NCBI GenBank assembly: GCA_905182995.1
Contig: CAJJDP010000093.1
Span: forward strand, 289,096-353,095
Origin: Paramecium octaurelia
Taxonomy: Eukaryota; Ciliophora; Oligohymenophorea; Peniculida; Parameciidae
Reading direction: 5' to 3'
DNA length: 64,000 nt
The notes beneath the pieces are model-generated. The model ran no database searches, was not told the DNA's origin, and was given only the letters and a program-made list of their open reading frames with translations. Shown here piece after piece: positions 36,192 to 47,802 of the stretch. Positions within the stretch are counted from its first letter, which is position 1; each line of letters starts with the position of its first letter. Made by a program: the position numbers and the translations under genes.

Positions 36192-38093
36192 ATGTCTAAG
36201 TAAAATAAAACTCTCATCTTTGATTAGGCAGCAAGACACGCGAGAATCAAAAAAGAAAATGAGGAGCAATTATCGTAGGCATTGAAACTTTATTAAGAAT
36301 TTGGAAAGATAGAAAATAATGAATTAATAGCTACAGTAATTGATTCACTCTCTACTATTGAATTCTTCAAATAAAATTGTCCAGAAGGAATGAAATTAAG
36401 CGAATTTGTTGCAAATGCAATTAAATATTTTTAATTTGAACAGTATGATTATGGACAACCAATATTTCACTATGGTGAATATGGTGATAAAATGTACATA
36501 ATATTAAAGGGAGAAGTTGGTGTATTTGGGCCTAGACCATTAGATGATATCATTAGAGATATGGAATAATTAAAGAAATAGGAAGAGGTAGAATTAGTGA
36601 AGGTACAAAAAAAGTAGTTAACAGTAAATTTTGATAACTTACTTAAAATGTAAGGAGAAAAATATTTTAAAGATGGAGTACTCTTATATTAGAAGGTAAT
36701 CATATATACAATGTGTAGATTTTTTAATATTATTCAGGATAAAGTTTTGGCGATGTTGCATTAACATCAGATAAACCCAGATCTGCTAGTATCATTGTCT
36801 ATTCAGAGAAGGCATTCTGTATAACTATGAGGAGAAATGATTTTAAATAGATCTTTCAGAAATCCATTTAACAAGCCAGAAATACTATTGATTATTTTAT
36901 GAAGATATTTCCTGGAACTTTGAAATTTAATATTTCTAAATTCATCTAATATCTCAGACCGATTATTTTTCATAGCAAAACAATATTATGGTAAATTGGA
37001 GATGAACCATAATTCTTTTTTATTATTGTAACTGGTAGAGTCTAACTTTATAAGTATTTTGATTAAGATACATTAATGGGGAAAAAAAAGAATTAAAACT
37101 TATCACATGACAAGTTATATTTAGCTAAATAATCTCATAAATCAAAGATAATTGTATTAATTTATTATTATAAATAAGTTAAGCCAATTATCAGATGGTA
37201 GTATAATTGGTTAGGAAGAATTAATCGAAGATTTACCATATAGGAAATACTGTTGTGAGGTTGTAGATAATACAAGTGCTTATTATATGGAATAATCCGA
37301 TTTTAGAGCCATTCAAGGAAACCACCCTGATATTATGGAATGTCTAAGAGAAAGAGTATAAATTAATAAAGATTACATTGATAAAAGATAAAGATTGATT
37401 TTAGAAAACTTTAAAAACTATGATGATTATTTGAGTTCTCTTAATAATAAACTAAGTTCTTAATCCTAATTGAAGGATCTCTTTCTCAATATTAATAATA
37501 AACAAATCTGTATCAGATCTTAAAAAAATTTGAAGGTATCTTAGAATGAAATACTATTGTAACATATTGATTATGACCAAAAAAGAAAATCTCTTGAACA
37601 GGAGGAAGAGTCGGAATTAAGATTTATAATAAATAACAACAATTTATAGCAGATCAGAGATAGATTTGTCAGACAATAATAAAATGAAAGGGATTGTCTA
37701 TCCTAATAGAAATAAGCACATAATAGAAAGCTAATAACTCAAATATTAAAATAATATTAATATAAAAAAATTTAACATGAAAAAAAAGATAGAAAAAGAA
37801 ACTCAATTTTTATTACTTCTTCATAAACTTCAATTGGTTAGACTATTGAAACAGAAAATTCAATTGATATTTTGAGGTAATAATAATTGCAACGTTCTTC
37901 CGTAATAATTCCTACTCATGTAAAACTAAGGGCAAGAAAATAATCAACTCAAAAGAGCTACAATAATAATCAGACACTAAATAATTTAACTGAAATAGAG
38001 AGTAGAACACATTAATAAACAAACATTACACATATTACTCCTAGTACTTGTAAATTCTTCAAGACAATAAGATCCATTTCAGGAAAATGCTGA
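36192..38093 (+). CDS. Cyclic-nucleotide-binding-domain protein
   Basis: 617 residues with two CNMP-binding-like beta barrels and a coiled-coil, Gln-rich tail. First domain about residues 75-225: FEQYDYGQPIFHYGEYGDKM, YIILKGEVGVFG, then after a long insert SGQSFGDVALTSDKPRSASI, the phosphate-binding cassette (F-G-D-V-A-L...R-S-A). Second domain: SKTILWQIGDEPQFFFIIVT, GRVQLYKYF, GSIIGQEELIEDLPYRKYCC. The second lacks the classical Arg cassette and may not bind nucleotide. No kinase or channel domain is present, so this is a regulatory or scaffold protein, as seen in many ciliate and ciliary CNBD proteins. Two introns, 23 and 25 nt; the 618-codon spliced length supports the model. Confidence 0.88.
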
Positions 38094-38152
38094 TTATAAG
38101 AATTTTTGATAAAATTATATGATATACTTTTCCCACTTAAATACGATAACTT

Positions 38153-39823
38153 TCACAAATCATCTAATTATTTTTATAATCTGATTTGGAAAGTCTTCTC
38201 TTCTATCTTGAATTTATTTAAATGTTTAAACAATTCATCAATTTTTATCTGATAAGTCTTCTATCTTATAAGCATTAAAATATCCTAGCTTAAAATTTAA
38301 AAGTTACTTCATATTCACACTTCAATAATTCTTGTTCCAGGTTTGACAAAACTGCTAAAGTTAACCTAATTAAGAATAAATCTCCTTCGCATAAAAAATA
38401 ATCCCAAACTTTGCTTGAAGTGATTAAATTGAATGCCCTAGAAAAAACTGTGTAAAACCATTCTACTAAAAATGATTGTTTTGGCAAATTGATCTAATTA
38501 AATTTGTTTGCTAAAACTGGTAATTTTTCTTGGAAAAAAGAATCAAATAATAAGAAGTAAGCTTCTAAATAATGGCTTTTAAATTAATAGAATGTTCTTA
38601 ACAATTGGCTTTTGAATAAAATATTGGCTAAACATTTCAAGGCCTTTTGTTTCGGCATTCGAATTAGAAACATGAATGCTAAGTACGTCATTCCTTAGAT
38701 ATATCCCATATCTGGTCTATAAATCTTAAATTATAACTTCATTTAATACATGAAATATTGTAAGTATCTCTCTTAAGTCGTCTTTCAACTTATCTGAATT
38801 TTCAAAATCATTGATAATAGTAAATGTTCTCTAAAGATCACTTAATAACAATGAAAATACTTATTAATCAAATTTTTTAGTTCATTTGTTATCAATGGAT
38901 GATTTGGAATAGATACTAACAATTTTTCATAAAGTTATTTATTAATTTATAATTGATTACCAATTAACTAACTTAAATAACATTCTTACAAAAGACCAAA
39001 TTTTGCCTCTATGATGTTCTGGATACGAATTTCTCAATAGCTCTCTTAACTTTCCATTTATTACTTTTTCATTTTTATATTTTTCTTTAAAAAGTACCAT
39101 CACTTGATCTTGCCAAATTTTCATTTCAAATTGTTTATTTGCTACATCCTAAATTAAAGGGTTGCTTTACTTTAATTTTCTTCATTTCCTCCTCATATAA
39201 TATAGTGTATTATGATTTTGGAATACTGTCAATAATAGATTAGATCTCAGGTTTGTTATTTTTTTAGGGTGTGTGAAATTATTCTAATTTTGTTATGAAT
39301 CAACATACTTTTTAAATAAATTACTTATTCTTGTTTGATTTCAACACTCCTTTGACTTTATTCATCTTAACTTATTTAACTTAAATTATCTGGTGAATCC
39401 TGAAATGATGATACATTGTCTACGTGTTTGGTACTTTCTTATTCCTTTATAACTTATTCCTTTTCAAAATTTGCCTTCTTTAATAATCTGATCTCTTAAT
39501 GTAAAGTCTATTTTCAAATAATATTGATACATCTAAAAGTAATTCCCTATCAGCCCTTTCCACACTTAAATTAACTAATTACAATTCGAGATCTCTAATC
39601 TGTGTGGATGTATATTCTTTATATTGAGTAAACATTTCGCTCAAGTTATCATTATTTTCTTTGAGAATGTTGTTTTATTTTTCAAGTTGTTCAACTTTCT
39701 TAAAATAATAGGTTTTGATACTTCGTTTAATTTCTACTTCTATTCTTGCAATGACATGATTGAATCTTTTAAACACACTAATTCATCTTTATAAAAATTA
39801 AGTAATTCTTCTTCATTATTCAT
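38153..39823 (-). CDS. TBC-domain Rab GTPase-activating protein
   Basis: 495 residues: an N-terminal coiled coil (MNNEEELLNFYKDELVCLKD..., VEQLEKQNNILKENNDNLSE), then a TBC domain. TBC landmarks: GKLRELLRNSYPEHHRGKIW (shared R-x-x-x-W), LQRTFTII (position of the IxxDxxRT arginine finger; here D-L-Q-R-T-F), RPDMGYIQGMTYLAFMF (glutamine finger YxQG), SHYLEAYFLLFDSFFQ, PKQSFLVEWFYTVFSRAF, VWDYFLCEGDLFLIRLTLAV. Both catalytic Arg and Gln are present, so it should be an active Rab-GAP. Eight introns of 20-25 nt are needed, total 183 nt, leaving exactly 496 codons. Start ATG 39821-39823 is only 4 bp from the divergent start at 39828; an internal Met (MSLQEQKQ) may be used instead. Confidence 0.9.
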
Positions 39824-39827
39824 TAAA

Positions 39828-40976
39828 ATGAATTGTAATTAAATATTTATTGATTAACTGAGATGTCCTGATCTTTATACAAAGAATTAACATGCATCGC
39901 TAAATTGCCCTCCAAAATACTCATAAAGTTTCATAATGAACTAAATAATCCATAAACCAAGAATTCTGAGAAATTAATATAGTGTATAGAAATATTCGTC
40001 ATCAACTGAAGACCTATGCTAATCATTTGAATAGCCTCAAGTGTTGAATTTAACAATATCATAATTACGGGATTTGAAATCTATTAATAAGACAAAAAAG
40101 ACTAGCTTATGTACAAAGTCTAAAAGTAAGGAGAAAAATCTACAAGTGCCTGATCAATATCATGAGAGGAAACGATCAAATACCTATCATGTCAATTCTC
40201 TAGCTAAAACAGCCCTGTTATTTGTTAATCGACAAGATAAGAGAATGAAAATAAGTGAAAATGTAGATAATCATTTTGATATCAAAAACTTAGAATTATT
40301 ACAAAGTAATTAATAGAGTGTTAAAAATACTCATTTTAATACTACTATAATGTTACCAAATTACAATTTTGAATCAACTTTACATTCTTGTGTGTCTTAA
40401 ACAAACATCTCTTTGGCAAATTAAATCAATTTGGTTAAAGAATATGTGTCTGAAATTAATCAATACAACATTAAATGGACAGAATCAGAAAAAATAACAA
40501 AAAATATACCCAAAAAGTTATTAGAAAAATATGCTACCTCTGATGATACATCATTGTATTTAGAATCTTCAAGATTTAAAATTGAAAGAAATTTTAATCA
40601 AATTTACAAAGCAGGCAAATTTAGATGGTTATATCCCGGTGAAGAAGCTGCTATTATAGAAAGCATAGAATCATTTTTAAATGATTGCTCAAAAAAGATA
40701 TCATTATTAATGATGAGCGCATAGAAAATCTTAAAAACAATTATCATTTAAAAAAGGTTAGAATATTTGTTTAATTATCCTATTTGCATGAAATAAATAG
40801 AGGCTCATTGGAAAATCATGGCAACAATCTTTAAATTAAAATAACAGCATCGTCATTATAAAAATTAAGTAACAAATAAGTTATGGAAAGACATTCAAGC
40901 ATCAAAAACATTATTTTTAGATTTAAATCTGGATAATAATAAATTGACTCATTTTGTCAAATAATTATAGATTTGA
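39828..40976 (+). CDS. Hypothetical basic protein, 382 residues
   Basis: Intronless frame from ATG 39828 to TGA 40974-40976. A shorter form could start at ATG 39936 (MNQIIHKPRILRNQYS). The N-terminal half is Ser/Lys/Gln-rich and likely disordered (KSINKTKKTSLCTKSKSKEK). The C-terminal half is helical: KWTESEKITKNIPKKLLEKY, FKIERNFNQIYKAGKFRWLY, PGEEAAIIESIESFLNDC, then KLWKDIQASKTLFLDLNLDN. No family recognised. Its start faces that of the TBC gene with almost no intergenic space, so at least one of the two starts is probably further downstream or the two share a bidirectional promoter inside coding sequence. Confidence 0.75.
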
Positions 40977-41030
40977 TTTAAATAGTATTTTTCAATATTT
41001 AACATCATAAAAATGATATATATTATATAA

Positions 41031-43215
41031 TCATAAAAATAAATTGGCTAAAAATAATCTTTTTTTCCCTCTCTTCATAACTTTGGTAGCATCTCTTCTA
41101 GAAACCAGTATGTAATCCTCTGGAATCTAGAATAATTTCTTTATTTCAGGATCCTCAATATCTATTTACTTGTATGCTTAAAATGTCACAACAGCATCAA
41201 TTGTAAAATTTATTGGAATTTCTATTCTGACTGGGAATCCTTTATCGTTAAGTAGTTATTTAACACTCTCATTTTATAGAACTGTTTGTAAAGATGAAAT
41301 AAACTCATTCCCATTTGCTAACATTTTTATAATTGGAAGAAACTACTAAAAATTTATTGGAAATTCTTTATTAATATAAAGTAAACATGATTCCTATTGT
41401 TCTATTTATTAATTACAAAAATACTTTTATCATCTTCATTTTTAGTACTATTTTCGATGTTTTATTTGACTTATTAACTTTCTTATTTAAAAGATGGAGA
41501 ATTAACGAATAATTAATCACCTACAATTTGACTTGTTATTTACTCTAAATTAAATCTTGCACTTGTAGGATTTTAATCTATAGATTAATTAAAATATTAA
41601 TCTTAACTCGTAATATAATTTGATTAATGTTTTTTATTGAAATGCTATGATGTAACAATGCGAAATTCATATTTTTAACAGATCCAATTATTAATTTTCT
41701 AGTTTACAAAATTTCCAAAAAAATTCTTGCTTTTGATTAATTCACAATTAATTATTTTCAAATCCCCACTGACACTTTCGCAATTTAATAAGTCCATCAG
41801 AATTTGATTCTTTTCTTCAGGATCTATCTCTTGCTAATTTAATGTTAAAATCATACAATAGGATAATAGTAGATCTTTTTGGATCTATTTAAAATTGTAA
41901 CAAATTTACAATTTGAACTGTTTTCCTTTCTTTGTACTGAACCCATTAATGGATTATATAATACTGTGAGATCCCTTCTTTTATTTTTATAATTCTTTTT
42001 CCCTGCAAAAGTTGAGTCCAATCTCAAAGAGGAACCTAAATATAAGGATATATTACCTCTCTTATATATTTTGAAAGTGTCATTGGGAGTAAATTTGGAG
42101 ATGAAAGGAATAAGGCTAGATTTGAATTCCCATTTCATTTCTAAATAGAAATCATTGATTTTTAATAGTTCCTAATCAATTTAATTTCGTTCCTATTACA
42201 TCTCAAATAATTTCTTAGAAACTAAGTAATCAAACAATAATGATGTAGTCAATAAGTCTTTTTAAGCAACAGTTTCTTCAATGGGACTCCATCCATTAAT
42301 ATCTTTGATAGAAGGGTCAGCGCCATTTGATAGCAGTAATCGAATAGTAGAGAACTGATTCTATTGTTATTACAATTTGATAGCTAAAAGCAGAGGTGTA
42401 TTTCCACGTATATCTTTTAAATTTAATATGTCGGTTCTATATTCCTTTTACAATAGTAATACAATTTTGGTTAATAACTATATGTTTCTATTAAACACAG
42501 CTTCAACAATTTGATTTAAAAGGTCTTTTTCATTTAATTTAATGGAGGATTGTTGAGCAAATGATTCATTACCTGGAACATCGATAGTATACTGACTATT
42601 ATTCTAAGATTATTGGCATGATCGATTATTATTATTATTATTGATGCTGGTCTAATTAATATTTGTAAGATAGAACATTATTGGAGAATTGACTTATTTT
42701 AATGATTAATCAATAGAGTGATCTGTAACTTCTTTAGCCTTTTTTATAATGGTCAGCGTGTTATAATTGCTCTCAGAAATAGGTGATGTTTATCTATTTA
42801 AAGATGGAGATTTATTTAAATTAACCGATTAATCATCCTTATTTATTGTAATTCTGCTAATTTAATTGCCAAGCCAAAACTTTTTTGATTTTATTTCATT
42901 AAACATCTTAATTTTCTCATTAAAAAAGCTATTCTTATATTGGCATAAAATGTTAGCATTTTTGTTCTCATCTGAAATATCAAATTCTGAAAGTTATATT
43001 TCAGAAAAATCATTTAAAGAGGATTCAGAACTCTGATCTTATCTACTTTTATGAAATTTAAAACAAGTTTAGGATTTGCGAGTACTGGCTCCACTTATAC
43101 TCTTCAAACAAAGAGATTTATGTTTAAATTTTAGAGGAAGATCATGCAATTTATCTAATTTTTATTTAACAGAATCCTGATATCCTTCTTCATCGCTATA
43201 TTCAAAAGTTTGCAT
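41031..43215 (-). CDS. ANKRD13-like ankyrin-repeat protein
   Basis: 705 residues; three introns (21, 23, 23 nt), spliced to exactly 706 codons. A polar, Ser/Asn-rich N-terminal ~220 residues precede ankyrin repeats (LNLKDIRGNTPLLLAIKLQQ, RLLLSNGADPSIKDINGWSP), followed by the ANKRD13 core: MKWEFKSSLIPFISKFTPND, TFKIYKRGSSLRLDSTFAG, KRRDLTVLYN, and the C-terminal segment GFPVRIEIPINFTIDAVVTF, LFQIPEDYILVSRRDATKVM. ANKRD13 proteins of animals bind K63-linked ubiquitin and regulate endocytosis of receptors; whether the ubiquitin-interacting motifs exist here could not be seen. Start ATG 43213-43215; stop TGA 41031-41033. Confidence 0.88.
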
Positions 43216-43261
43216 TATAATTTATTAATATATATAATATTCATAATTTACAATACAAAAC

Positions 43262-44287
43262 ATGAAATCTAATCATATTCGCCATTCAACAAGTATCATA
43301 AATCTCAAGAATCATATGAATGAAGCTCCAAAGCGATTAGCTCTAAATGCAACAAGTTTATCGAGATATGTGCAATAATTTTTAAGCACTTCCAAAGGTA
43401 GAGATAAATTTATGGCACTATTATAATATTCATTTGATTTTTATCATAGTTGTACAAAACATTCAAACTTACTCTATATATAATAATTGGTTTCATAAAA
43501 TGATTTAAAATGTTATGTTGTTGCTGAAAAATTTAAAGAAGTAATAAGTCTCACATTAATTTAGAGTATTTCCTAAAGTCGAAAGATATTTAGACTTTTA
43601 TTTTTTCTAGATGAAATTAAAGGGATATAAAGGTTGATTAAACAAAATAAGCCTTTATTGTTCAAAATATTAGCTATTTCAGGACATTATTCAAGTTTCA
43701 TGTACTATGTAAGTGACAACTTTTTATGGATTATTGCAATTTTGGCATAAAGGTATTCCCTATTTAAGTAATAATATTAGCAAAGTATTATAAAAAGAAA
43801 TCGAAGCAAGATGGAAACAAAGGAAAAATTCTTTTTCTCAAATGAGAATTATAATCAACTTGCTAAGATTAACAATATTAATAATATTTAGAGAAAAGTA
43901 TAAATTAATTAAATTGGTGATAGCAAAGAGAATAGGATTTTGTTAGAGATGACAAAAATAATGACTTAAGATACTTCAAAAAAGCTATAAAATTCTCTTA
44001 TTAAATTGAGAAGAAAGAGAAGATTTGAAATTTTGGAGTTAATTTTATCAATCCTAAGATTCTTCATGCTGACTAAATCTCTAAAGATGACAGGATATTA
44101 ATATCTGGATCCTGTGTTTGTTGCTAGTATCATCATTAACAATATTATTATAGCATGTGGGTTAGTATCTTCAGGGTTGGCATTATTTAAAGCTGTTTAC
44201 GAGAAAAGGATTTTTATTTAACTTGATAATTCATCGAAGATAGAGAGTTAAATAAATTAGAAGTTATTACCAAGTTATTAATTTTGA
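43262..44287 (+). CDS. Peroxin 11-like peroxisomal membrane protein
   Basis: Predicted PEX11, which shapes and divides peroxisomes. 341 residues unspliced or 333 with a likely 24-nt intron (GTAATAAGT...ATTTAG) removed; the intron is a multiple of three without stop, and splicing gives the better family fit KFKESISQSRKIFRLLFFLD. Family landmarks: SLSRYVQQFLSTSKGRDKFM, ALLQYSF (PEX11 starts with a similar R-D-K-x-x-R-x-x-Q-Y motif), SRKIFRLLFFLDEI, MYYVSDNFLWIIAIL, and near the end RRFEILELILSILRFFMLTK and a membrane-like FVASIIINNIIIACGLVSSG. The central 70 residues are polar and longer than usual. Starts 46 bp from the divergent ANKRD13-like gene. Confidence 0.85.
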
Positions 44288-45008
44288 TTTATTTTTACCG
44301 TGTATTTATAATATAATTCCAATAATCTAGAACTATTACTTTTAATCATATTCATTTCTGTTGGATCAATTTTGCTCCATACTTAAGAAAATAATTCTCT
44401 TTTAAAAATTGCTTGCATTCATATAGAAGGTAAGAAATTTCGAAAGAACAAATATTTCACAATTCAATTATCAAATTTGCTTCTTCTATTGTTTAATATG
44501 TTTTTATTTCTTGAATGATCAAAACTATTAAGGCCAAAGAAAGATTTCCTTTCAATAAGCAGATCGCTTTAATTCTATTTTTGTGTAATTTATGAATGAA
44601 TATGACTTTTAACCATGATTCTTAAGAAAAAATAACCATTAATTGTTTATTCTAATATTAATCTTAAGAAATAAGTAGTTAATCCTCATTCCCAAAATGA
44701 CTATATATTCTTTTAATTATGAAATATTGAAATAATATCAAAAATTTTGAAGGTTTTTATTAGAAAAGATGATCTCCATCTACATTTAATATAATCCATA
44801 GAATATTGGATAAAGATATTGTATCTATAATGATATTTAGAATTATGATAATCATTTTATTTTTTACTACTGAAATATCTGGGCATCTTTTTTGTTGATG
44901 CTCGTTTAGAAACTTATTTCATCTAATATAGTCTTATTTTTTGCTTGATTTTCTTAAATTTTTTCTTTTTGAATTCATAATCGTTTGTAAAGATTTAAAG
45001 AGTTTTAA
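44288..45008 (-). other. Intergenic with a coding-like minus-strand frame
   Basis: Between about 44695 and 44990 a minus frame is open for about 95 codons (samples KRASTKKMPRYFSSKKQND and RYNIFIQYSMDYIKCRWRSS), with a second plausible frame overlapping. No family, no clear start and no clean intron joins. It may be a decayed gene or part of one. The rest of the interval shows nothing. Confidence 0.25.
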
Positions 45009-45855
45009 ATGTATGCAGAAATTCTTAAATAAGATTACAATAACATCTAATTCAAACTATAACAACCTGTCGACATCAATTAAGAAAAAAGGATAAGGAG
45101 GTCATTAAAAACTATTGTATTACTTCAAAAGTTATATAACTATGAATGCTAAAGTTTTAAAAATTTTGAAGAAACAATCTAAAGCCATTTTTAGTAAGAA
45201 CAAATTTTAGATTTAAATTCAACAAGCTTTTATCTGAATGTAAGAAGGAGATTAGATATTAGAATGGATAAGAATAAGACTCAAAAGATAACAAATAATA
45301 GCATATTATTAATTAAAAAATTCATGCACTTTTCAAGTGGGTTAAAACATCTCAAAAATGTCAAACTACTAAACTACTTTCTAGAGATTCTTATCTTAGT
45401 CATATTATTGTGAATGAAAGCTAAATGAATTAAAATAAAATAACTTTAGCATTTAATTTTTAGATTTATACTTTATGCTTAATAAGGATCATGTTAGATA
45501 GATAGCTAACAAAGCTAAAAATAGTTTCTTAGAAGAATTGTGGTCAGCTAGTACATTTCCTTCGGACTTGGTTACTAAAAAAGAATCCAAAAATCAAGTG
45601 TAAATATAAATACATTAAATAGTTTTTTAGCTTATTGAATAGTTTTTGGAGCAATCTATGGTTGAATTTATGAAACCCATTTAATCGAATTACTTAAATT
45701 GCATAGTTAGCATTATGAAGAAAAATAAAATTGTTATTATTTGGAATACACCAAAAATTTCTTCTGACATAGTCACCAGAATTAATTTCGATAGAAAAAT
45801 TATGGCACAGTTTGGAATCCTTGGATAATGCGTTTATTCTATGACTCATATTTGA
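45009..45855 (+). CDS. Unrecognised protein, possible frameshift
   Basis: Starts MYAEILKQDYNNIQFKLQQP at ATG 45009. A 23-nt intron (45240-45262) is well supported: it joins FYLN to NGQEQDSKDNKQQHIINQKI, HALFKWVKTSQKCQTTKLLS. From about 45455 the best protein-like frame is one base off (LNKDHVRQIANKAKNSFLEE, LWSASTFPSDLVTKKESKNQ, NKIVIIWNTPKISSDIVTRI) and ends at TGA 45853-45855. A 32-nt segment GTTAGATAG...AAAAATAG would restore the frame as an intron at the cost of a less natural join, so it may be an intron, or a true or assembly frameshift. Helical, no domain recognised. Confidence 0.55.
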
Positions 45856-46024
45856 GAGAAAGATTGTAAAAGTAAGAATTTTGAATTATATAGGCTCTTA
45901 TATTATTACTTAAAAGATGAATAATAATTGAAAATAAACCCAACATAAACACATGTTTGATAATAACGAAAGGAATTTTATCTTCTGGCAAATTGGATGA
46001 TTCGATTATCTGAATTATATTATA

Positions 46025-46860
46025 TCATGGTTTAGGTTGATGGAAATTAGTTTTACATCCTTCACTACATCTAATACACTTATTACAGCAAGTATAGTAA
46101 TCGTCCGCTCCACATTTTTTGCAAGAATAAAATTTCAATTTTCCACTGTGAAATAAACAGGAATCCTAATTATTAGAATAAATTAATACTATATAATTTG
46201 TTCTAGGGTTGTATAATAGATGACATTATTAGCATTCCTTTTTTGAGCATTTTTGTAATTGCAATTCAGCATATTTGGCTAATGATTATAAAATTTATGA
46301 GATTAATTAGTTTTTTTGATTTCCTAGCTCTTCTTTCTATTTATGCAATTCTTTTAATAATTGAGGATCATTTTATTCTATTCTAGGAGATACAACTTCA
46401 TCAAATTGCATTAATGAATTTTGTGTGTCCATTCCTTAATTATGAATTATATTTGTATGAGATGGCTATTTTTAATCTTGATGTAGAAACTCATACAAAT
46501 AATTTACCTCATTTGGAACCAATTATTTTTGTTATTAAAATATGGAATTAGTGAATATCAACTCTCTCTCCTAATCTATCTATAATTATTGTTGCTTTAA
46601 AAATTCCATTCTTGTGATTTATTTTTCATATTAATGTTTTGTTAATTATAACTTTTGTTCTTCTTCTTTTTCATTTTGAACATATTCGTCAAGTTTCTTT
46701 TGTAAAACATCATTCTCTTTAACAAGTGATTCTGTAATAAATACATAAAATTACGAATGGTTGAATTATAACTTTGAACTATTAGTTGAGCATCTTATTC
46801 ACTCATCATTGGATTGTCAGATAAGACACTGTTAGTAAATGAGTTTGTCTCATCGTGCAT
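46025..46860 (-). CDS. Coiled-coil protein with Cys/His-rich C-terminus
   Basis: About 262-270 residues. The N-terminal two-thirds is a long coiled coil (SLVKENDVLQKKLDEYVQNE, KQQQLQIDQERELIF, LQLQKCSKKECQQC). The C-terminus carries a tight array of Cys/His: HSGKLKFYSCKKCGADDYYT, CCNKCIRCSEGCKTNFHQPK, which looks like a treble-clef-type zinc-binding unit. A 23-nt intron (GTAATTTTATG...ATTACAG) is clear; a 24-nt segment GTATTAATTT...AATTAG in front of DSCLFHSG is probably also an intron (multiple of three, no stop). No named family recognised. Start ATG 46858-46860, stop TGA 46025-46027. Confidence 0.7.
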
Positions 46861-46903
46861 TTTAAAAATAATTTAATTATTAATAATTTATACACGTATA
46901 AAG

Positions 46904-47779
46904 ATGTTTAAGATTTTGGCTTTGCTATTAATTGTTTAGCTCTATGCCTCTGATCCTAATACTTAAAATGCTGAATTTGATGCATAAGCATAATAGCAAT
47001 AACAAGCTGAAATAGAAAATGAAGGTCAGAAGTAAGTTAAATGTTAATTATAATAGAGTAATAGCCAAACTTACAGCATGTTGGGTCTTATCAGTTTAGG
47101 AGTTATCAGAAGAATAGAAATCAGTGAATGAAATAATTAAGAGTCAATCTAATTAGAATAGGGAATCTATTTTTTACAAGATCTAGACGACTATGTTGGA
47201 AGAATGTTATTCAAGGGCTCCTGATGAAGAGTTAGCAAATGTGATGAGATCTATTTAGGATGATAATAAGAATTACAAATCATTCAAATAACAAATACCA
47301 GATTTCAGCTTTGAATAATTTACTAATGCCTCATTTGATTGGACTTTCACAAAAAATGATGAAACTTTAATGAAATATATTAGAGTAAATTTTGGTTTAA
47401 CCAATATTAGAGATTTGAAGAATGGGTGACTACAAAAAACACTGTTAGTAGCCCAGTATAATAACCAAATTAAAAATAGAGTGTTTTTGCTGAGTTAAAA
47501 AAGAAGATATCTGAGATGAGTAAGAAGAGCTAATCAAAAGATTCCGAATCCAATAATAAGGAGTAATTGGACAAATATTAATTTTACTTATCTAAATAAT
47601 AGGGAATGAAAGATCCAATCAATTTTTTATTTGCTGGAATAGCAATTTTTTGTTTCTGTTTAGTGTTTTACTTTGGTAATGATTTTTTAATTATCGAAGT
47701 TTATTCCAAAGTTAAGCAAGCTAACTAAGATCCCAGACTAGATAAAAAGAATAAGAAACAAAAATCAAAAAAAGAGTGA
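46904..47779 (+). CDS. Single-pass membrane protein with signal peptide
   Basis: 274 residues; introns of 25 nt (GTAAGTTAAATG...ATAATAG) and 26 nt (GTAAATTTTGG...ATATTAG). It begins with a signal peptide MFKILALLLIVQLYASDPNT and has a lumenal/extracellular polar domain, one membrane segment INFLFAGIAIFCFCLVFYFG, and a short basic cytosolic tail ending DPRLDKKNKKQKSKKE. The KxKxx-like lysine-rich end would suit retention in the secretory pathway, but this is inference. No family recognised. Starts 43 bp from the divergent zinc/coiled-coil gene; the next gene follows after 23 bp on the same strand. Confidence 0.75.
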
Positions 47780-47802
47780 TTAGATATTAATATTTTTTTT
47801 AA

